This document shows, piece by piece, positions 50,936 through 59,807 of a DNA stretch of 64,000 nucleotides (position 1 is its first letter; every line of letters begins with the position of its first letter). The notes under the pieces were generated by a model. That model saw only the letters and a list, made by a program, of their open reading frames with translations, was not told where the DNA came from and did not search any database. Location of the stretch: the NCBI RefSeq assembly GCF_035270045.1, contig NZ_DATFIP010000086.1:1-64000 (forward strand). The letters are read 5' to 3'. Source of the stretch: Salibaculum sp035270045. Lineage in GTDB: Bacteria > Pseudomonadota > Alphaproteobacteria > Rhodobacterales > Rhodobacteraceae. A program made the position numbers and the translations under genes.

Positions 50936-52150
50936 ATGGCGAAATCCCCACTGGCGCCCGCGCGCTTTCCCGACCTGCCGGTCATCGAAGGCGTGCGGTT
51001 CGCCAGCGCGGCTGTCGGCGTGCGCTACTCAGACCGGCCGGATGTGATGCTGGCCGAACTTGCCGAGGGGACGACCATCGCCGGCGTTTTCACGCGCAGC
51101 GCGACCCGGGCCGCGCCGGTGCTCGATTGCGAGGCCAAGATCGGGGGGGCGGGCACGGGCCGCGCCGCCATCCTCGTGAATTCGGGCAACGCCAATGCCT
51201 TTACCGGGGCCGCGGGCGCGGTATCGGTTGCCGCGTTGTGCGAAGGGGTGGCCGAAACGCTGAACCTGGACCCGGCACGTGTCTTTACCGCCTCAACCGG
51301 AGTGATCGGCGAGGTTCTGCCCCATGATCGTATCCTCGCCAGCCTGTCCAGCCTCTCCGGCGGCCTCGCCCCCGGGGGGATAGAGGGGGCTGCGCGCGCC
51401 ATCATGACCACCGACACCTTTGCCAAGGGCGCCATGGCAGAGGTCGAGATCGGCGGCCAGCGGGTGCGCATCGCCGGAATCGCCAAGGGATCAGGGATGG
51501 TGGCCCCGGACATGGGCACCATGCTGGTCTATATCTTCACCGATGCCCGCATCGGGCGGGATGATTTGCAGACCCTGCTGCGCACCCTGACGGACCAGAC
51601 CTTCAACTGCATCACCGTGGACAGCGACACCTCGACTTCGGACACGCTGCTTTGTGCGGCCACCGGCGCCTCGGGGGTGGATGTCACCGAAAGCACCGGG
51701 TTCACCAAGGCGTTGCATGACGTGATGCTGAACCTGGCCCAGCAGGTCGTGCGCGACGGCGAGGGGGCAAGCAAGTTCGTCGAGGTGCAGGTCAGCGGCG
51801 CCGCCACGGACGGCGACGCGAGGCAGATTGGCCTGTCCATCGCCAATTCCCCGCTGGTCAAGACCGCCGTCGCCGGAGAAGATCCCAACTGGGGCCGTAT
51901 TGTCATGGCCATTGGCAAGAGCGGTGCCCGCGCGGATCGCGATCGGATCACGATCCGCCTTGGCGATATTCTCGTGGCGGAAAAGGGCTGGGTCGCCGGC
52001 AGCTATACCGAAGGGGCCGGCGCCGCCTACATGCAGAATGACGAAATACGGATCGCGGTGGACCTCGGACTGGCCGGGGGCATGGCCACGGTCTGGACCT
52101 GCGACCTGACCCACGGGTACATCTCGATCAACGCGGATTACAGGTCGTGA
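50936..52150 (+). CDS. argJ: Bifunctional ornithine/glutamate N-acetyltransferase ArgJ
   Basis: A 404-residue arginine-biosynthesis enzyme that moves the acetyl group from N-acetylornithine to glutamate (and may also use acetyl-CoA). The proenzyme cleaves itself before the nucleophilic Thr in GMVAPDMGTML (G194/T195; many relatives have Ala-Thr). Other landmarks are GVFTRSATRAAPV, STGVIGEVLPHD, DSDTSTSDT and the C-terminal TCDLTHGYISINADYRS. Its stop overlaps the mutT start (GTGA). Confidence 0.96.
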   Translation: MAKSPLAPARFPDLPVIEGVRFASAAVGVRYSDRPDVMLAELAEGTTIAGVFTRSATRAAPVLDCEAKIGGAGTGRAAILVNSGNANAFTGAAGAVSVAALCEGVAETLNLDPARVFTASTGVIGEVLPHDRILASLSSLSGGLAPGGIEGAARAIMTTDTFAKGAMAEVEIGGQRVRIAGIAKGSGMVAPDMGTMLVYIFTDARIGRDDLQTLLRTLTDQTFNCITVDSDTSTSDTLLCAATGASGVDVTESTGFTKALHDVMLNLAQQVVRDGEGASKFVEVQVSGAATDGDARQIGLSIANSPLVKTAVAGEDPNWGRIVMAIGKSGARADRDRITIRLGDILVAEKGWVAGSYTEGAGAAYMQNDEIRIAVDLGLAGGMATVWTCDLTHGYISINADYRS

Positions 52151-52545
52151 AGACGGTTCTGGTAAGTGCCGTCGCACTGGTCGATATTGACGGGCGCGTC
52201 CTTCTGACACAACGGCCCGAGGGCAAGCACATGGCGGGGATGTGGGAATTCCCCGGCGGAAAAGTCGATCCCGGAGAGACACCCGAAATCGCGCTGATCC
52301 GCGAATTGCAGGAAGAGCTCGGAATCGACACCTGGTCCTCCTGCTTGGCGCCCCTGACCTTCGCCAGTCATAGCTACGACAACTTTCACCTGCTCATGCC
52401 TCTCTTCGCCTGCCGCAAATGGGACGGGGCACCGCAGGGCAAGGAAGGCCAGCGGCTGAAGTGGGTGCGTACGTCTGAGTTGCGCGATTACCCGATGCCG
52501 CCCGCAGATATCCCCCTGATCCCCATCCTGCGGGACTGGCTCTGA
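52147..52545 (+). CDS. mutT: MutT-type Nudix (8-oxo-dGTP) pyrophosphohydrolase
   Basis: A 132-residue Nudix enzyme that removes 8-oxo-dGTP from the nucleotide pool. The Nudix box is complete, GGKVDPGETPEIALIRELQEELGI (given in two parts: GGKVDPGETPEIAL, then IRELQEELGI). The flanking RPEGKHMAGMWEFPGG is typical of MutT. It starts at a GTG (52147) inside the argJ stop. Pairing of argJ and mutT is seen in many alphaproteobacteria. It ends at a strong hairpin. Confidence 0.93.
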   Translation: MKTVLVSAVALVDIDGRVLLTQRPEGKHMAGMWEFPGGKVDPGETPEIALIRELQEELGIDTWSSCLAPLTFASHSYDNFHLLMPLFACRKWDGAPQGKEGQRLKWVRTSELRDYPMPPADIPLIPILRDWL

Positions 52546-52562
52546 CCCGATAACCTGCACAA

Positions 52563-52596
52563 TGCAAAAGGGCGCCCTCGTCGGGCGCCCTTTGCA
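52563..52596. terminator. Bidirectional terminator between mutT and infB
   Basis: An 11-bp perfect stem AAAGGGCGCCC / GGGCGCCCTTT (52567-52577, 52583-52593), 5-base loop; A-rich on the left and T-rich on the right, so it can terminate both the argJ-mutT and the infB transcripts. Confidence 0.82.
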
Positions 52597-52616
52597 CGTG
52601 TCTATTTCGCGGGGCG

Positions 52617-55115
52617 TCAAAGGCTGCGCTCAACCTCTTCGCGTTCGAAGATCTCGATGACATCGCCTTGGCGGATATCCTCGTAGTTCTCGAAGGCCAT
52701 GCCGCATTCCTGGCCCGAGATGACTTCGGCCACCTCGTCCTTGAAGCGCTTGAGCGTCTTCAGCGTGCCCTCGTGGATCACAACGTCATCGCGCAGCAGG
52801 CGCACACCGGCGGACCGACGGGCGATGCCTTCGGTGACCAGGCAGCCTGCGACCTTGCCGACACCCGAAACCTTGAAGACCTCGCGGATCTCGGCATAGC
52901 CGATGAAGTTCTCGCGCACCTCGGCCGACAGCAGGCCCGAGGCCGCCGCCTTCACATCGTCAACCAGGTCGTAGATGACCGAGTAATAGCGAATCTCGAC
53001 ACCCTTCTGGTTGGCCGAATTCCGCGCTGGCGCATTGGCCCGGACGTTGAAGCCGATCACCGGCGCGCCCGACGCTTCGGCCAAGCCGATGTCAGTCTCG
53101 GTGATGGCGCCGACGCCCGAGTGCAGAACCCGCACTCGGACCTCGTCGTTGCCGATCTTTTCCATTGCCTGGATGATCGCCTCGGCCGAGCCCTGCACGT
53201 CGGCCTTGACCAGGATGGGCAATTCCTTGACGTTCTCGTCCGCCTTGGCCTTGGCCAGCAACTGGTCCAGCGTGGTCGCCGCACCGGCGGCGGCACGCTT
53301 GTCCTTGGCGGCCTCCTGGCGGTATTCGGCAATCTCGCGGGCCTGGGCCTCGGTCTCGACGACGTTGAGCACGTCGCCGGCCTCGGGCGTGCCGTTCAAG
53401 CCCAGCACCTCGACGGGGACCGAGGGGCCAGCCTCCTTCACACGCTTGCCCTGGTCGTTCTCCATGGCGCGGACCTTACCCCACTGTTCCCCGACAACGA
53501 AGATGTCGCCCTGGTGCAGGGTCCCTTTCTGGATCAGAACCGTCGCGACAGGGCCGCGGCCCACGTCCAACTGGGCCTCGATCACGGCGCCCTGGGCGGC
53601 GCGGTCGGGATTGGCCTTGAGCTCGAGGATCTCGGACTGCAGCGCAATGGCCTCGAGCAGTTCGTCCAGACCCTGCCCATTGATCGCCGAGACCTCGACA
53701 TCCTGAACGTCACCGGACAGCCCCTCGACGATGACCTCGTGCTGGAGCAGATCGGTGCGCACCTTGTCGGGGCTTGCGTCCGGCTTGTCGCACTTGTTGA
53801 TGGCGACGATCATCGGCACCTTGGCCGCCTTCGCATGGTTGATCGCCTCGATGGTCTGCGGCATGACCGCGTCGTCGGCGGCCACGACCAGCACCACGAT
53901 ATCCGTCACATCCGCACCGCGGGCCCGCATCGAGGTAAAGGCGGCGTGGCCGGGCGTGTCAAGAAAGGTCAGCACGCTGCCGGACTCGGTCTGCACCTGG
54001 TAGGCGCCGATATGCTGCGTAATGCCCCCGGCTTCGCCCGCGGTAACACGGGCGTTGCGGATCGCATCAAGCACCGAGGTCTTGCCGTGGTCGACGTGGC
54101 CCATCACGGTAATGACCGGCGGGCGCGACTGCATGTCCTCTTCCTTGTCGTCGATCGTGTCGATGACCTGTTCCACATCCGCATCCGAAACCCGCACGAC
54201 ACGGTGCCCGAATTCCTCGATGATGAGTTCGGCGGTATCGGCGTCGATTGCCTGGGTCTGGGTCGCCATGATGCCGTTCTGCATCAGCGCCTTGACGACA
54301 TCGGCCACCCGTTCCGCCATGCGGTTGGCCAGTTCGCTCACAACGATGGCCTCGGGCAGCTGAACGTCGCGGATGACCTTTTCGCGGTCGACCTGGCCAC
54401 CCATCGCCTTCTGCCGCGCACGCTCTTGCTTGCGCTTCATCGCGGCCATGGATTTCTGGCGTCCGCCCTCGCCGCCTCGCAGCGCCTGGTTCAGCGTCAG
54501 CTTGCCCGAGCGGCGGCCCTCGTCGCGGCCACCCTTGCCCTTGGGCTGTTTGTTGTCGCGCTCCTTGTCCTTGCGCGGACCGGGAGCCGAACGGCCACCG
54601 CCGCGGGGCTGTTGCTCGGGCGCAGGGGGCTGGACAGGTTCGGCGGGCGCGGCAGCCTTCTTGGCGGCCTCGGCCTCTTCGAGCTTCTTGCGCTCTTCCT
54701 CTTCCTGCTTGGCCTTGAGCGCTTCTTCGCGCTCCCGCTCTTCACGCTCCTTCGCCTCGATCTCGGCGCGGCGACGCTCACGGTCGGCGGCGCGGGCCTT
54801 CTCGTCTTCCTCGCGCTTCTTGACGTCCTCGGCCTCGCGCGCCTTGGCGGCGGCGAGTGCCTTCATCCGGCGCTCCATCTCGGCATCCGAGATTCCGGCC
54901 GGGCGCTTTGACGGATCCCCGCCGGTCGGGCCCGATGCTCCACCAGCGCCTCCGGTCTTGCCGCCGGCGGCACCGGGCTTGGGCGCGACAACGCGCTTGC
55001 GCTTCGTTTCGACCACGACATTCTTGGTCCGGCCATGGCTGAAGCTCTGCTTCACGTTGCCCGAACGCGGGCCGCCACGAAGACCAAGGGGTTTCTTGCC
55101 GTCACTATCGCTCAT
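52617..55115 (-). CDS. infB: Translation initiation factor IF-2
   Basis: An 832-residue GTPase that places initiator tRNA in the ribosomal P site. The N-terminal 250 residues are highly charged (long KKREEDEKARAADRERRR-like stretches), as in other proteobacteria. The G domain has GHVDHGKTSVLDAIR, DTPGHAAF and NKCDKPDA, followed by the beta-barrel, the LLAKAKADENVKELPI region and the fMet-tRNA-binding C-terminus. It starts in the stop of the ylxR-like gene (ATGA). Confidence 0.97.
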   Translation of the reverse strand: MSDSDGKKPLGLRGGPRSGNVKQSFSHGRTKNVVVETKRKRVVAPKPGAAGGKTGGAGGASGPTGGDPSKRPAGISDAEMERRMKALAAAKAREAEDVKKREEDEKARAADRERRRAEIEAKEREEREREEALKAKQEEEERKKLEEAEAAKKAAAPAEPVQPPAPEQQPRGGGRSAPGPRKDKERDNKQPKGKGGRDEGRRSGKLTLNQALRGGEGGRQKSMAAMKRKQERARQKAMGGQVDREKVIRDVQLPEAIVVSELANRMAERVADVVKALMQNGIMATQTQAIDADTAELIIEEFGHRVVRVSDADVEQVIDTIDDKEEDMQSRPPVITVMGHVDHGKTSVLDAIRNARVTAGEAGGITQHIGAYQVQTESGSVLTFLDTPGHAAFTSMRARGADVTDIVVLVVAADDAVMPQTIEAINHAKAAKVPMIVAINKCDKPDASPDKVRTDLLQHEVIVEGLSGDVQDVEVSAINGQGLDELLEAIALQSEILELKANPDRAAQGAVIEAQLDVGRGPVATVLIQKGTLHQGDIFVVGEQWGKVRAMENDQGKRVKEAGPSVPVEVLGLNGTPEAGDVLNVVETEAQAREIAEYRQEAAKDKRAAAGAATTLDQLLAKAKADENVKELPILVKADVQGSAEAIIQAMEKIGNDEVRVRVLHSGVGAITETDIGLAEASGAPVIGFNVRANAPARNSANQKGVEIRYYSVIYDLVDDVKAAASGLLSAEVRENFIGYAEIREVFKVSGVGKVAGCLVTEGIARRSAGVRLLRDDVVIHEGTLKTLKRFKDEVAEVISGQECGMAFENYEDIRQGDVIEIFEREEVERSL

Positions 55116-55744
55116 TTGGCTTCTGTATCCTTTCCGGCGGCGCCCTCGCCACCGACTTTTGTCCGCAAACCTTTCAGTCTTGCGGCTTCCTCTACAACAC
55201 GGTCGCCGAGTCCACCAGAGGCAAGCGCACCGTGTATCACAGATTGACGCCCGAATGCCAAACCCAATTCGGTTGACGTAAGGCAGTCGAAATATCGTGC
55301 CCCGGTCGGTGTCCAGAGCTTGCCCTTTCCGCGCACCGATCCATCCGAGGCCTGCAGCAACGCGCGTACGGTTGCCCCACCCGCGAGCCAGCCCTTGACC
55401 TTCTCGAAGCCACAGACAGCCAGCCCCGCCTTGCGCGCGAGCGAGATCGCCTCGACCACGCGACGGACCAGCTGGCGCTCGATCTCGTCGGCCAAACCGG
55501 CGGGCAGCGTAACCTTGCCCTTGGCCGCGCGTGCGAACTGGGCAGGCTTTACCGCCTCGATCACCGCGCGATCCGCGGTGACATAAATGCCGCGCCCGGG
55601 CAGCTTGCCCAGGATGTCGGGCACGATGCCCCCGTCCGGCCCGACAACGAACCGGATCAGCCCGGACTTGGGAGCCGTTTCACCGGTGACGATGCACCGG
55701 CGTTCGGGCCCATCCCGTTCCTTGGCGCGACCTCCGCGACCCAT
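55112..55744 (-). CDS. YlxR (RnpM-like) RNA-binding protein with C-terminal extension
   Basis: A 210-residue protein. The N-terminal YlxR/DUF448 domain shows ERRCIVTGETAPKSGLIRFVV and LPGRGIYVTADRAVIE. After about residue 95, RRVVEAISLARKAGLAVCGFEKVKGWL resembles an L7Ae/ribosomal-protein-like fold. A basic tail follows. YlxR proteins have been linked to RNase P regulation in Gram-positives; the role here is inferred. ATG 55744 is chosen; a GTG two codons upstream is possible. It lies between nusA and infB, the standard place. Confidence 0.9.
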   Translation of the reverse strand: MGRGGRAKERDGPERRCIVTGETAPKSGLIRFVVGPDGGIVPDILGKLPGRGIYVTADRAVIEAVKPAQFARAAKGKVTLPAGLADEIERQLVRRVVEAISLARKAGLAVCGFEKVKGWLAGGATVRALLQASDGSVRGKGKLWTPTGARYFDCLTSTELGLAFGRQSVIHGALASGGLGDRVVEEAARLKGLRTKVGGEGAAGKDTEAK

Positions 55745-55765
55745 AGACACCCAGAAGGCCCGCGA

Positions 55766-57379
55766 TCAGGCCTCCTGCTCCTCTTCGGACAAAGCGTCTT
55801 CCTCGGCCGCCTGCTCCAGATCGGCCGGATCGACCCAACCCAACATGACGCGCGCGGTCATAATCATGTTCTGCGCTTCTTCCAGGCTGACATCGAAGGG
55901 TTCCAGCACACCGTCGTCCTTGGTGCGTTCACCGTCGACCGTTGTCCAGCCCCCGGCCAGTTCCCAGTCGGCACAGGTCGCGAAGTCTTCCAGCGACTTC
56001 ACGCCGTCCTCGGCCAGCGCAAGGATCATCTGGGGGCTGAGCCCCTCGAATTCAACCAGGCTGTCCTCGACGCCCAGTTCGCGGGCGCGGGCCATGGCCT
56101 TGGCGTTCTGTTCCTCCAGGTACTCGCGCGCGCGGGCCTGAAGCTCGTTCGCGGTATCCTGATCGACACCGTCGATGACCAGAAGCTCGTCCAGTTCGAC
56201 GTAAGCCACTTCCTCGAGGTTGGTGAACCCTTCGGACACCAGGAGCTGGGCAAAGAACTCGTCCAGGTCCAGCGTGTCCATGAACAGCTTTGTGCGTTCC
56301 TCGAACTCGGCTTGGCGGCGCTTGGATTCCTCTTCCTCGGTCATGATGTCGATGTCGAGCCCGGTCAGCTGGCTGGCCAGGCGGACGTTCTGACCGCGCC
56401 GCCCGATGGCCAGGCTCAACTGGTCCTCGGGGACGACGACCTCGATGCGCTCGGCATCCTCGTCAAAAACGACCTTCGAGACCTCGGCCGGTTGCAGCGC
56501 GTTGACCAGGAAAGTCGGCATGTCCTCGTTCCAAGGGATGATGTCGATCTTTTCGCCCTGAAGCTCGTTCACGACGGCCTGCACGCGGCTGCCGCGCATA
56601 CCGACACAGGCACCGACCGGGTCTATGGACCCGTCATAGGAAATCACTGCGATCTTGGCGCGGCTGCCCGGGTCACGGGCCACCGACTTGATCTCGATTA
56701 TGCCCTCGTAGATCTCGGGCACTTCCATCTTGAACAGCTCGGCCATGAATTCCGGCGCGGTGCGCGACAGGAAGATCTGCGGGCCGCGCTGTTCGCGGCG
56801 GACGTCCTTGATGTACACTCGGACCCGGTCATTCGGACGATAGCTTTCACGGCCGATCTTTTCATTGCGCCGCAAGACACCTTCGCCCTGGTTCAGGTCG
56901 ACGATGACGTTGCCATATTCCTCGCGCTTGACTTGAACATTGAGGATTTGACCGACCCGATCCTTGAATTCCTCGTATTGCTTTTCGCGCTCGGCCTCGC
57001 GGACCTTTTGCAGGATAACCTGCTTGGCCGATTGCGCGGCGATGCGGCCCATCTCGACCGGCGGGACCTCCTCGACGTAGGTGTCGCCGATCTGGGGGCT
57101 TTCGAGATACTGCTTGGCCTGATCGACGGTCATCTCGGCCTGATAGTTCTCAAGTTCCTCATCCTCGACCACGGTGCGCACGCGGGTGAATTCGGCGCGG
57201 CCGGTCTTGCGGTCGATACTGACGCGAATGTCCATCTCGGCGCCGTAGCGGGACTTTGCCGCCCGGGCGAGCGACTCTTCCATGGCCTCGATCACCAGGG
57301 CCGGGTCGATCATCTTCTCGCGCGCCACCGCCTCGGCGGTTTGCAGCAACTCAAGCTGGTTGGCAGAGGTAATCGCCAT
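55766..57379 (-). CDS. nusA: Transcription termination/antitermination factor NusA
   Basis: A 537-residue RNA polymerase-binding factor controlling pausing, termination and antitermination. Domains in order: N-terminal polymerase-binding part (about 1-130), S1 domain (about 135-200), KH1/KH2 (GACVGMRGSRVQAVVNELQGEKIDI; VPEDQLSLAIGRRGQNVRLASQLTG), and acidic C-terminal helical repeats (about 360-500). The last residues are strongly acidic. Start and rimP stop overlap (TGATG). NusA acts on hairpins such as the one in the rimP leader, so self-regulation is possible. Confidence 0.97.
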   Translation of the reverse strand: MAITSANQLELLQTAEAVAREKMIDPALVIEAMEESLARAAKSRYGAEMDIRVSIDRKTGRAEFTRVRTVVEDEELENYQAEMTVDQAKQYLESPQIGDTYVEEVPPVEMGRIAAQSAKQVILQKVREAEREKQYEEFKDRVGQILNVQVKREEYGNVIVDLNQGEGVLRRNEKIGRESYRPNDRVRVYIKDVRREQRGPQIFLSRTAPEFMAELFKMEVPEIYEGIIEIKSVARDPGSRAKIAVISYDGSIDPVGACVGMRGSRVQAVVNELQGEKIDIIPWNEDMPTFLVNALQPAEVSKVVFDEDAERIEVVVPEDQLSLAIGRRGQNVRLASQLTGLDIDIMTEEEESKRRQAEFEERTKLFMDTLDLDEFFAQLLVSEGFTNLEEVAYVELDELLVIDGVDQDTANELQARAREYLEEQNAKAMARARELGVEDSLVEFEGLSPQMILALAEDGVKSLEDFATCADWELAGGWTTVDGERTKDDGVLEPFDVSLEEAQNMIMTARVMLGWVDPADLEQAAEEDALSEEEQEA

Positions 57380-57972
57380 CAGTCTTTCTCCTCATCAGGA
57401 CCGTCCAGCACGGTCTCCACTTCGTCAAATTGTGTCTCGTCGATCTGGCCAGCATCCTTGCGGCCCTTGAGCACGTCGCGGATCAGGTCTTCGGTCAGCA
57501 CCAGCTTGGCATCACTCAGCCAGTCGAATTGCAGACCGATAGTCAGCGGATCACCGTGTTCCTCGATCTCGATCAGAACCTCGCCGCCCTCGGTGCCTTG
57601 AAGCGTGCCCTTGAATCGGCGGCGCCCATCTATCAGCTGCTCGGTCTCGATCTTCGCGACATACCCGGACCAACGGTCGAAATCCTTGAGCCGGGTGAGC
57701 GGGCGGTCGATGCCCGGACTGGAAACCTCGAGCGTGTAAGTTTCCAGGATCGGGTCCTCGACATCCAGGACCGCGCTGATGGCGGTGCTGATCCGCGCGC
57801 AGTCATCAACCTCGATGCTGCCATCGGGTCTCTGTGCCATGACCTGCAATGTGTTTTCCTTGCCGGTCATCAGGCGCACGCGCACCACCTCGAAGCCCAT
57901 GTCTTCGACGGTGGGGGTAATGATCTCGTTGAGACGGCGATCCATCGCCGAGCGGGCAATCAGGTCAGACAT
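57379..57972 (-). CDS. rimP: Ribosome maturation factor RimP
   Basis: A 197-residue factor for 30S subunit assembly, first gene of the rimP-nusA-ylxR-infB operon. N-terminal domain: MDRRLNEIITPTVEDMGFEVVRVRLM and DCARISTAISAVLDVEDPI, then the hallmark YTLEVSSPGIDRPLTRLKDFDR, then the SH3-like C-terminal domain. ATG 57972 is used (MSDLIARSAMDRR); an in-frame upstream ATG at 57999 falls in a terminator hairpin and is rejected. Confidence 0.95.
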   Translation of the reverse strand: MSDLIARSAMDRRLNEIITPTVEDMGFEVVRVRLMTGKENTLQVMAQRPDGSIEVDDCARISTAISAVLDVEDPILETYTLEVSSPGIDRPLTRLKDFDRWSGYVAKIETEQLIDGRRRFKGTLQGTEGGEVLIEIEEHGDPLTIGLQFDWLSDAKLVLTEDLIRDVLKGRKDAGQIDETQFDEVETVLDGPDEEKD

Positions 57973-57999
57973 GGTATCCAGGCACGGCCTTGCAGGCAC

Positions 58000-58023
58000 A
58001 AAAAAACGGGCGCGCGGCCCGTT
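58000..58023 (-). terminator. Intrinsic terminator in the leader of rimP (possible attenuator)
   Basis: On the minus strand: a perfect 7-bp stem AACGGGC / GCCCGTT (58023-58017 with 58011-58005), loop CGCGC, then seven T residues, ending 28 bases before the rimP ATG. A promoter between hairpin and ATG does not fit, so transcripts of the operon probably pass through it. Confidence 0.7.
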
Positions 58024-58077
58024 CGATCTTTACGGTGGAACCTCGGGGGTGGAAGCCGAAGCGCCGCTTTCGCGAGG

Positions 58078-58106
58078 GATATAGGGACAAAGCCTGGCCG
58101 ACGCAA
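58078..58106 (-). promoter_or_regulatory. Predicted promoter of the rimP-nusA-infB operon
   Basis: On the minus strand TTGCGT (58106-58101), 17-bp spacer, TATATC (58083-58078). Start near 58071 gives a leader of about 100 nt that contains the terminator at 58000-58023. It lies just after the stop codon of the upstream gene (58115). Confidence 0.45.
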
Positions 58107-58114
58107 GGGTCGTG

Positions 58115-58630
58115 TTACAGGCCCAGCATCCGGTGCAGCGCGGCCAGGTCCCCGGGGGGCAGCAGGCGGCCGCCCGTCAGACCGTGCAGACTGGCCCGGC
58201 GGGTGGTCTCGGCCTGTTCCAATTGGCGCGCAAGGTCGGCATGGGTTGCCCTTGCCGCAGCCAGCGCCGCGTCATAGCCGCCGCCAGGATATGCGCTTCG
58301 CCGCTCCGGGTCTGACATTGAGTCCAACCGCGCCAGGCTCCGTCCGGCCCGCGCATGCAAACGGGTCAGCCGATCCATGCGTTCGACGGCCGCGCGATAG
58401 GCCCGCAAACGAGACGGTGTGCTCTCGCCGGCAACACGGGCGATCGCGCGCGAGGTGACGTGGGCCTGTTCTGGCCCGCCAGAAACGGTCAGCCGGGGGG
58501 CGCTGTTCTCGTCGCCGCCACCGCCGCCGATTCCAGCAGTCAGCGAGACCGGCAGACAAAGGAGCAGAAAAACCAGAACGGCCCGCTTGGCAGAGCGGGC
58601 CTGGCGCGTGGTCGCATTTGACAGAATCAT
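58115..58630 (-). CDS. Exported hypothetical protein (171 aa)
   Basis: A 171-residue protein with a hydrophobic N-terminal segment (AVLVFLLLCLPVSLTAGIGGGGG) that looks like a signal peptide or anchor. The rest is an Ala/Arg/Leu-rich, mostly helical domain (RAYRAAVERMDRLTRLHARAGRSLARLD; AARATHADLARQLEQAETTRRA), i.e. probably coiled coil. No Cys in the mature part. I recognise no family. ATG 58630 is chosen because it yields the export signal. It lies between pip and the rimP operon on the same strand. Confidence 0.68.
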   Translation of the reverse strand: MILSNATTRQARSAKRAVLVFLLLCLPVSLTAGIGGGGGDENSAPRLTVSGGPEQAHVTSRAIARVAGESTPSRLRAYRAAVERMDRLTRLHARAGRSLARLDSMSDPERRSAYPGGGYDAALAAARATHADLARQLEQAETTRRASLHGLTGGRLLPPGDLAALHRMLGL

Positions 58631-58764
58631 GATTACCCGAGCCTCGAAACATCCCCACGGACCAGCTAACCACAGAGTTGGGCCCCCAGCGGACCCAATC
58701 TGGGCCATTCGATGACAATCCACAGGGCCCGGTCAAATCGGGCGAATCACGAAGGCGGCCGCGA

Positions 58765-59739
58765 TCAGCGGCGCGCCGCGATCCGATCCATGGCGCGCAC
58801 CAGTTCGGCACTGATGCCCGGTTCGGACAGCGCATGCCCGGCCTTGGGCACCATGACCAACCGCCCCGCGGGCCAGGCCTGCGACAGGCGATGCGCCGCA
58901 GCGGGCGGGCAGATCATGTCGAACCGCCCCTGGACGATCACGCCGGGGATATGGGCGATCCGGTTCATACGGGCCAGGATCGCGGTATCGGCCTCGAGGA
59001 AGGCACCGTTGTGGAAATAGTGGCATTCCAGCCGCGCAAAGGCCCTGGCGTAATCGCCCGCGCCGTCCATTCCGGCCCCGTTGCTGTCGATCGAGGCCAG
59101 CGCGTTTTCCCAGCCGGCCCAGGCGCGGGCGTAACGCGCCTGAAGTGCGTGGTCGTCGGCGAACAGGCGCCGGTGATAGGCGGCGATCATACCGTCGCGC
59201 TCGTCCTGGGGCACAAGCGCGGTGAATCGGTCCCAAAGCTCGGGCCAGAAGCGGCCCGCACCGCCCTCGTAGAACCAGTCAAGTTCGGGCTGCGTGGCCA
59301 GGAACACCCCGCGCAGCACCAGTTCGCGCACCCGGTCGGGATGTTGTTGGGCATAGACCAACGCCAGCGTCGCCCCCCAGCTGCCCCCGAAAGCGATCCA
59401 GCTATCGATTCCAAGCGTCTGCCGGATATGCTCGATGTCGCGCACCAGGTGCCAGGTCGTGTTCGCCTCGACGCTTGCATGGGGTCGCGAGCGGCCGCAA
59501 CCGCGCTGATCGAACAGGACCACCCGATAGACCGCTGGATCGAAATAGCGCCGCATCGCAGGGCTGCACCCACCTCCCGGTCCGCCGTGCAGAACAACCA
59601 CCGGCAGCCCCTCGGGATTGCCGCACTGTTCGACATATAGGCTGTGGCCATCACCCACGTCGATCATTCGCTGGTCGAACGGCTCGACCTGCGGATAGAG
59701 GTGGGCGACCGCGCGCCTTTGTCCCGGGACCTTGTCCAT
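58765..59739 (-). CDS. pip: Proline iminopeptidase
   Basis: A 324-residue alpha/beta-hydrolase (S33 family) that removes N-terminal proline from peptides. VVVLHGGPGGGCSP (oxyanion loop), LFDQRGCGRSRPH, the nucleophile elbow GGSWGATLAL, the acid in VQGRFDMICP and the His in PKAGHALSEPG make a full triad. The start at 59739 (MDKVPGQRRAV) or two codons upstream (59745) cannot be separated. It is divergent from ubiG (68-bp gap). Confidence 0.94.
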   Translation of the reverse strand: MDKVPGQRRAVAHLYPQVEPFDQRMIDVGDGHSLYVEQCGNPEGLPVVVLHGGPGGGCSPAMRRYFDPAVYRVVLFDQRGCGRSRPHASVEANTTWHLVRDIEHIRQTLGIDSWIAFGGSWGATLALVYAQQHPDRVRELVLRGVFLATQPELDWFYEGGAGRFWPELWDRFTALVPQDERDGMIAAYHRRLFADDHALQARYARAWAGWENALASIDSNGAGMDGAGDYARAFARLECHYFHNGAFLEADTAILARMNRIAHIPGVIVQGRFDMICPPAAAHRLSQAWPAGRLVMVPKAGHALSEPGISAELVRAMDRIAARR

Positions 59740-59807
59740 GTACATCCTATATGAAAATGCGGGGTCGTTGTCGCGACCGGATATGAGATGCCATTTTGGA
59801 GAGAGCG

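Noticed and set aside
52668..54911. 747-residue plus-strand ORF opposite infB
   Set aside because: Antisense shadow of the charged IF-2 gene; low-complexity Leu/Gly/Arg composition.
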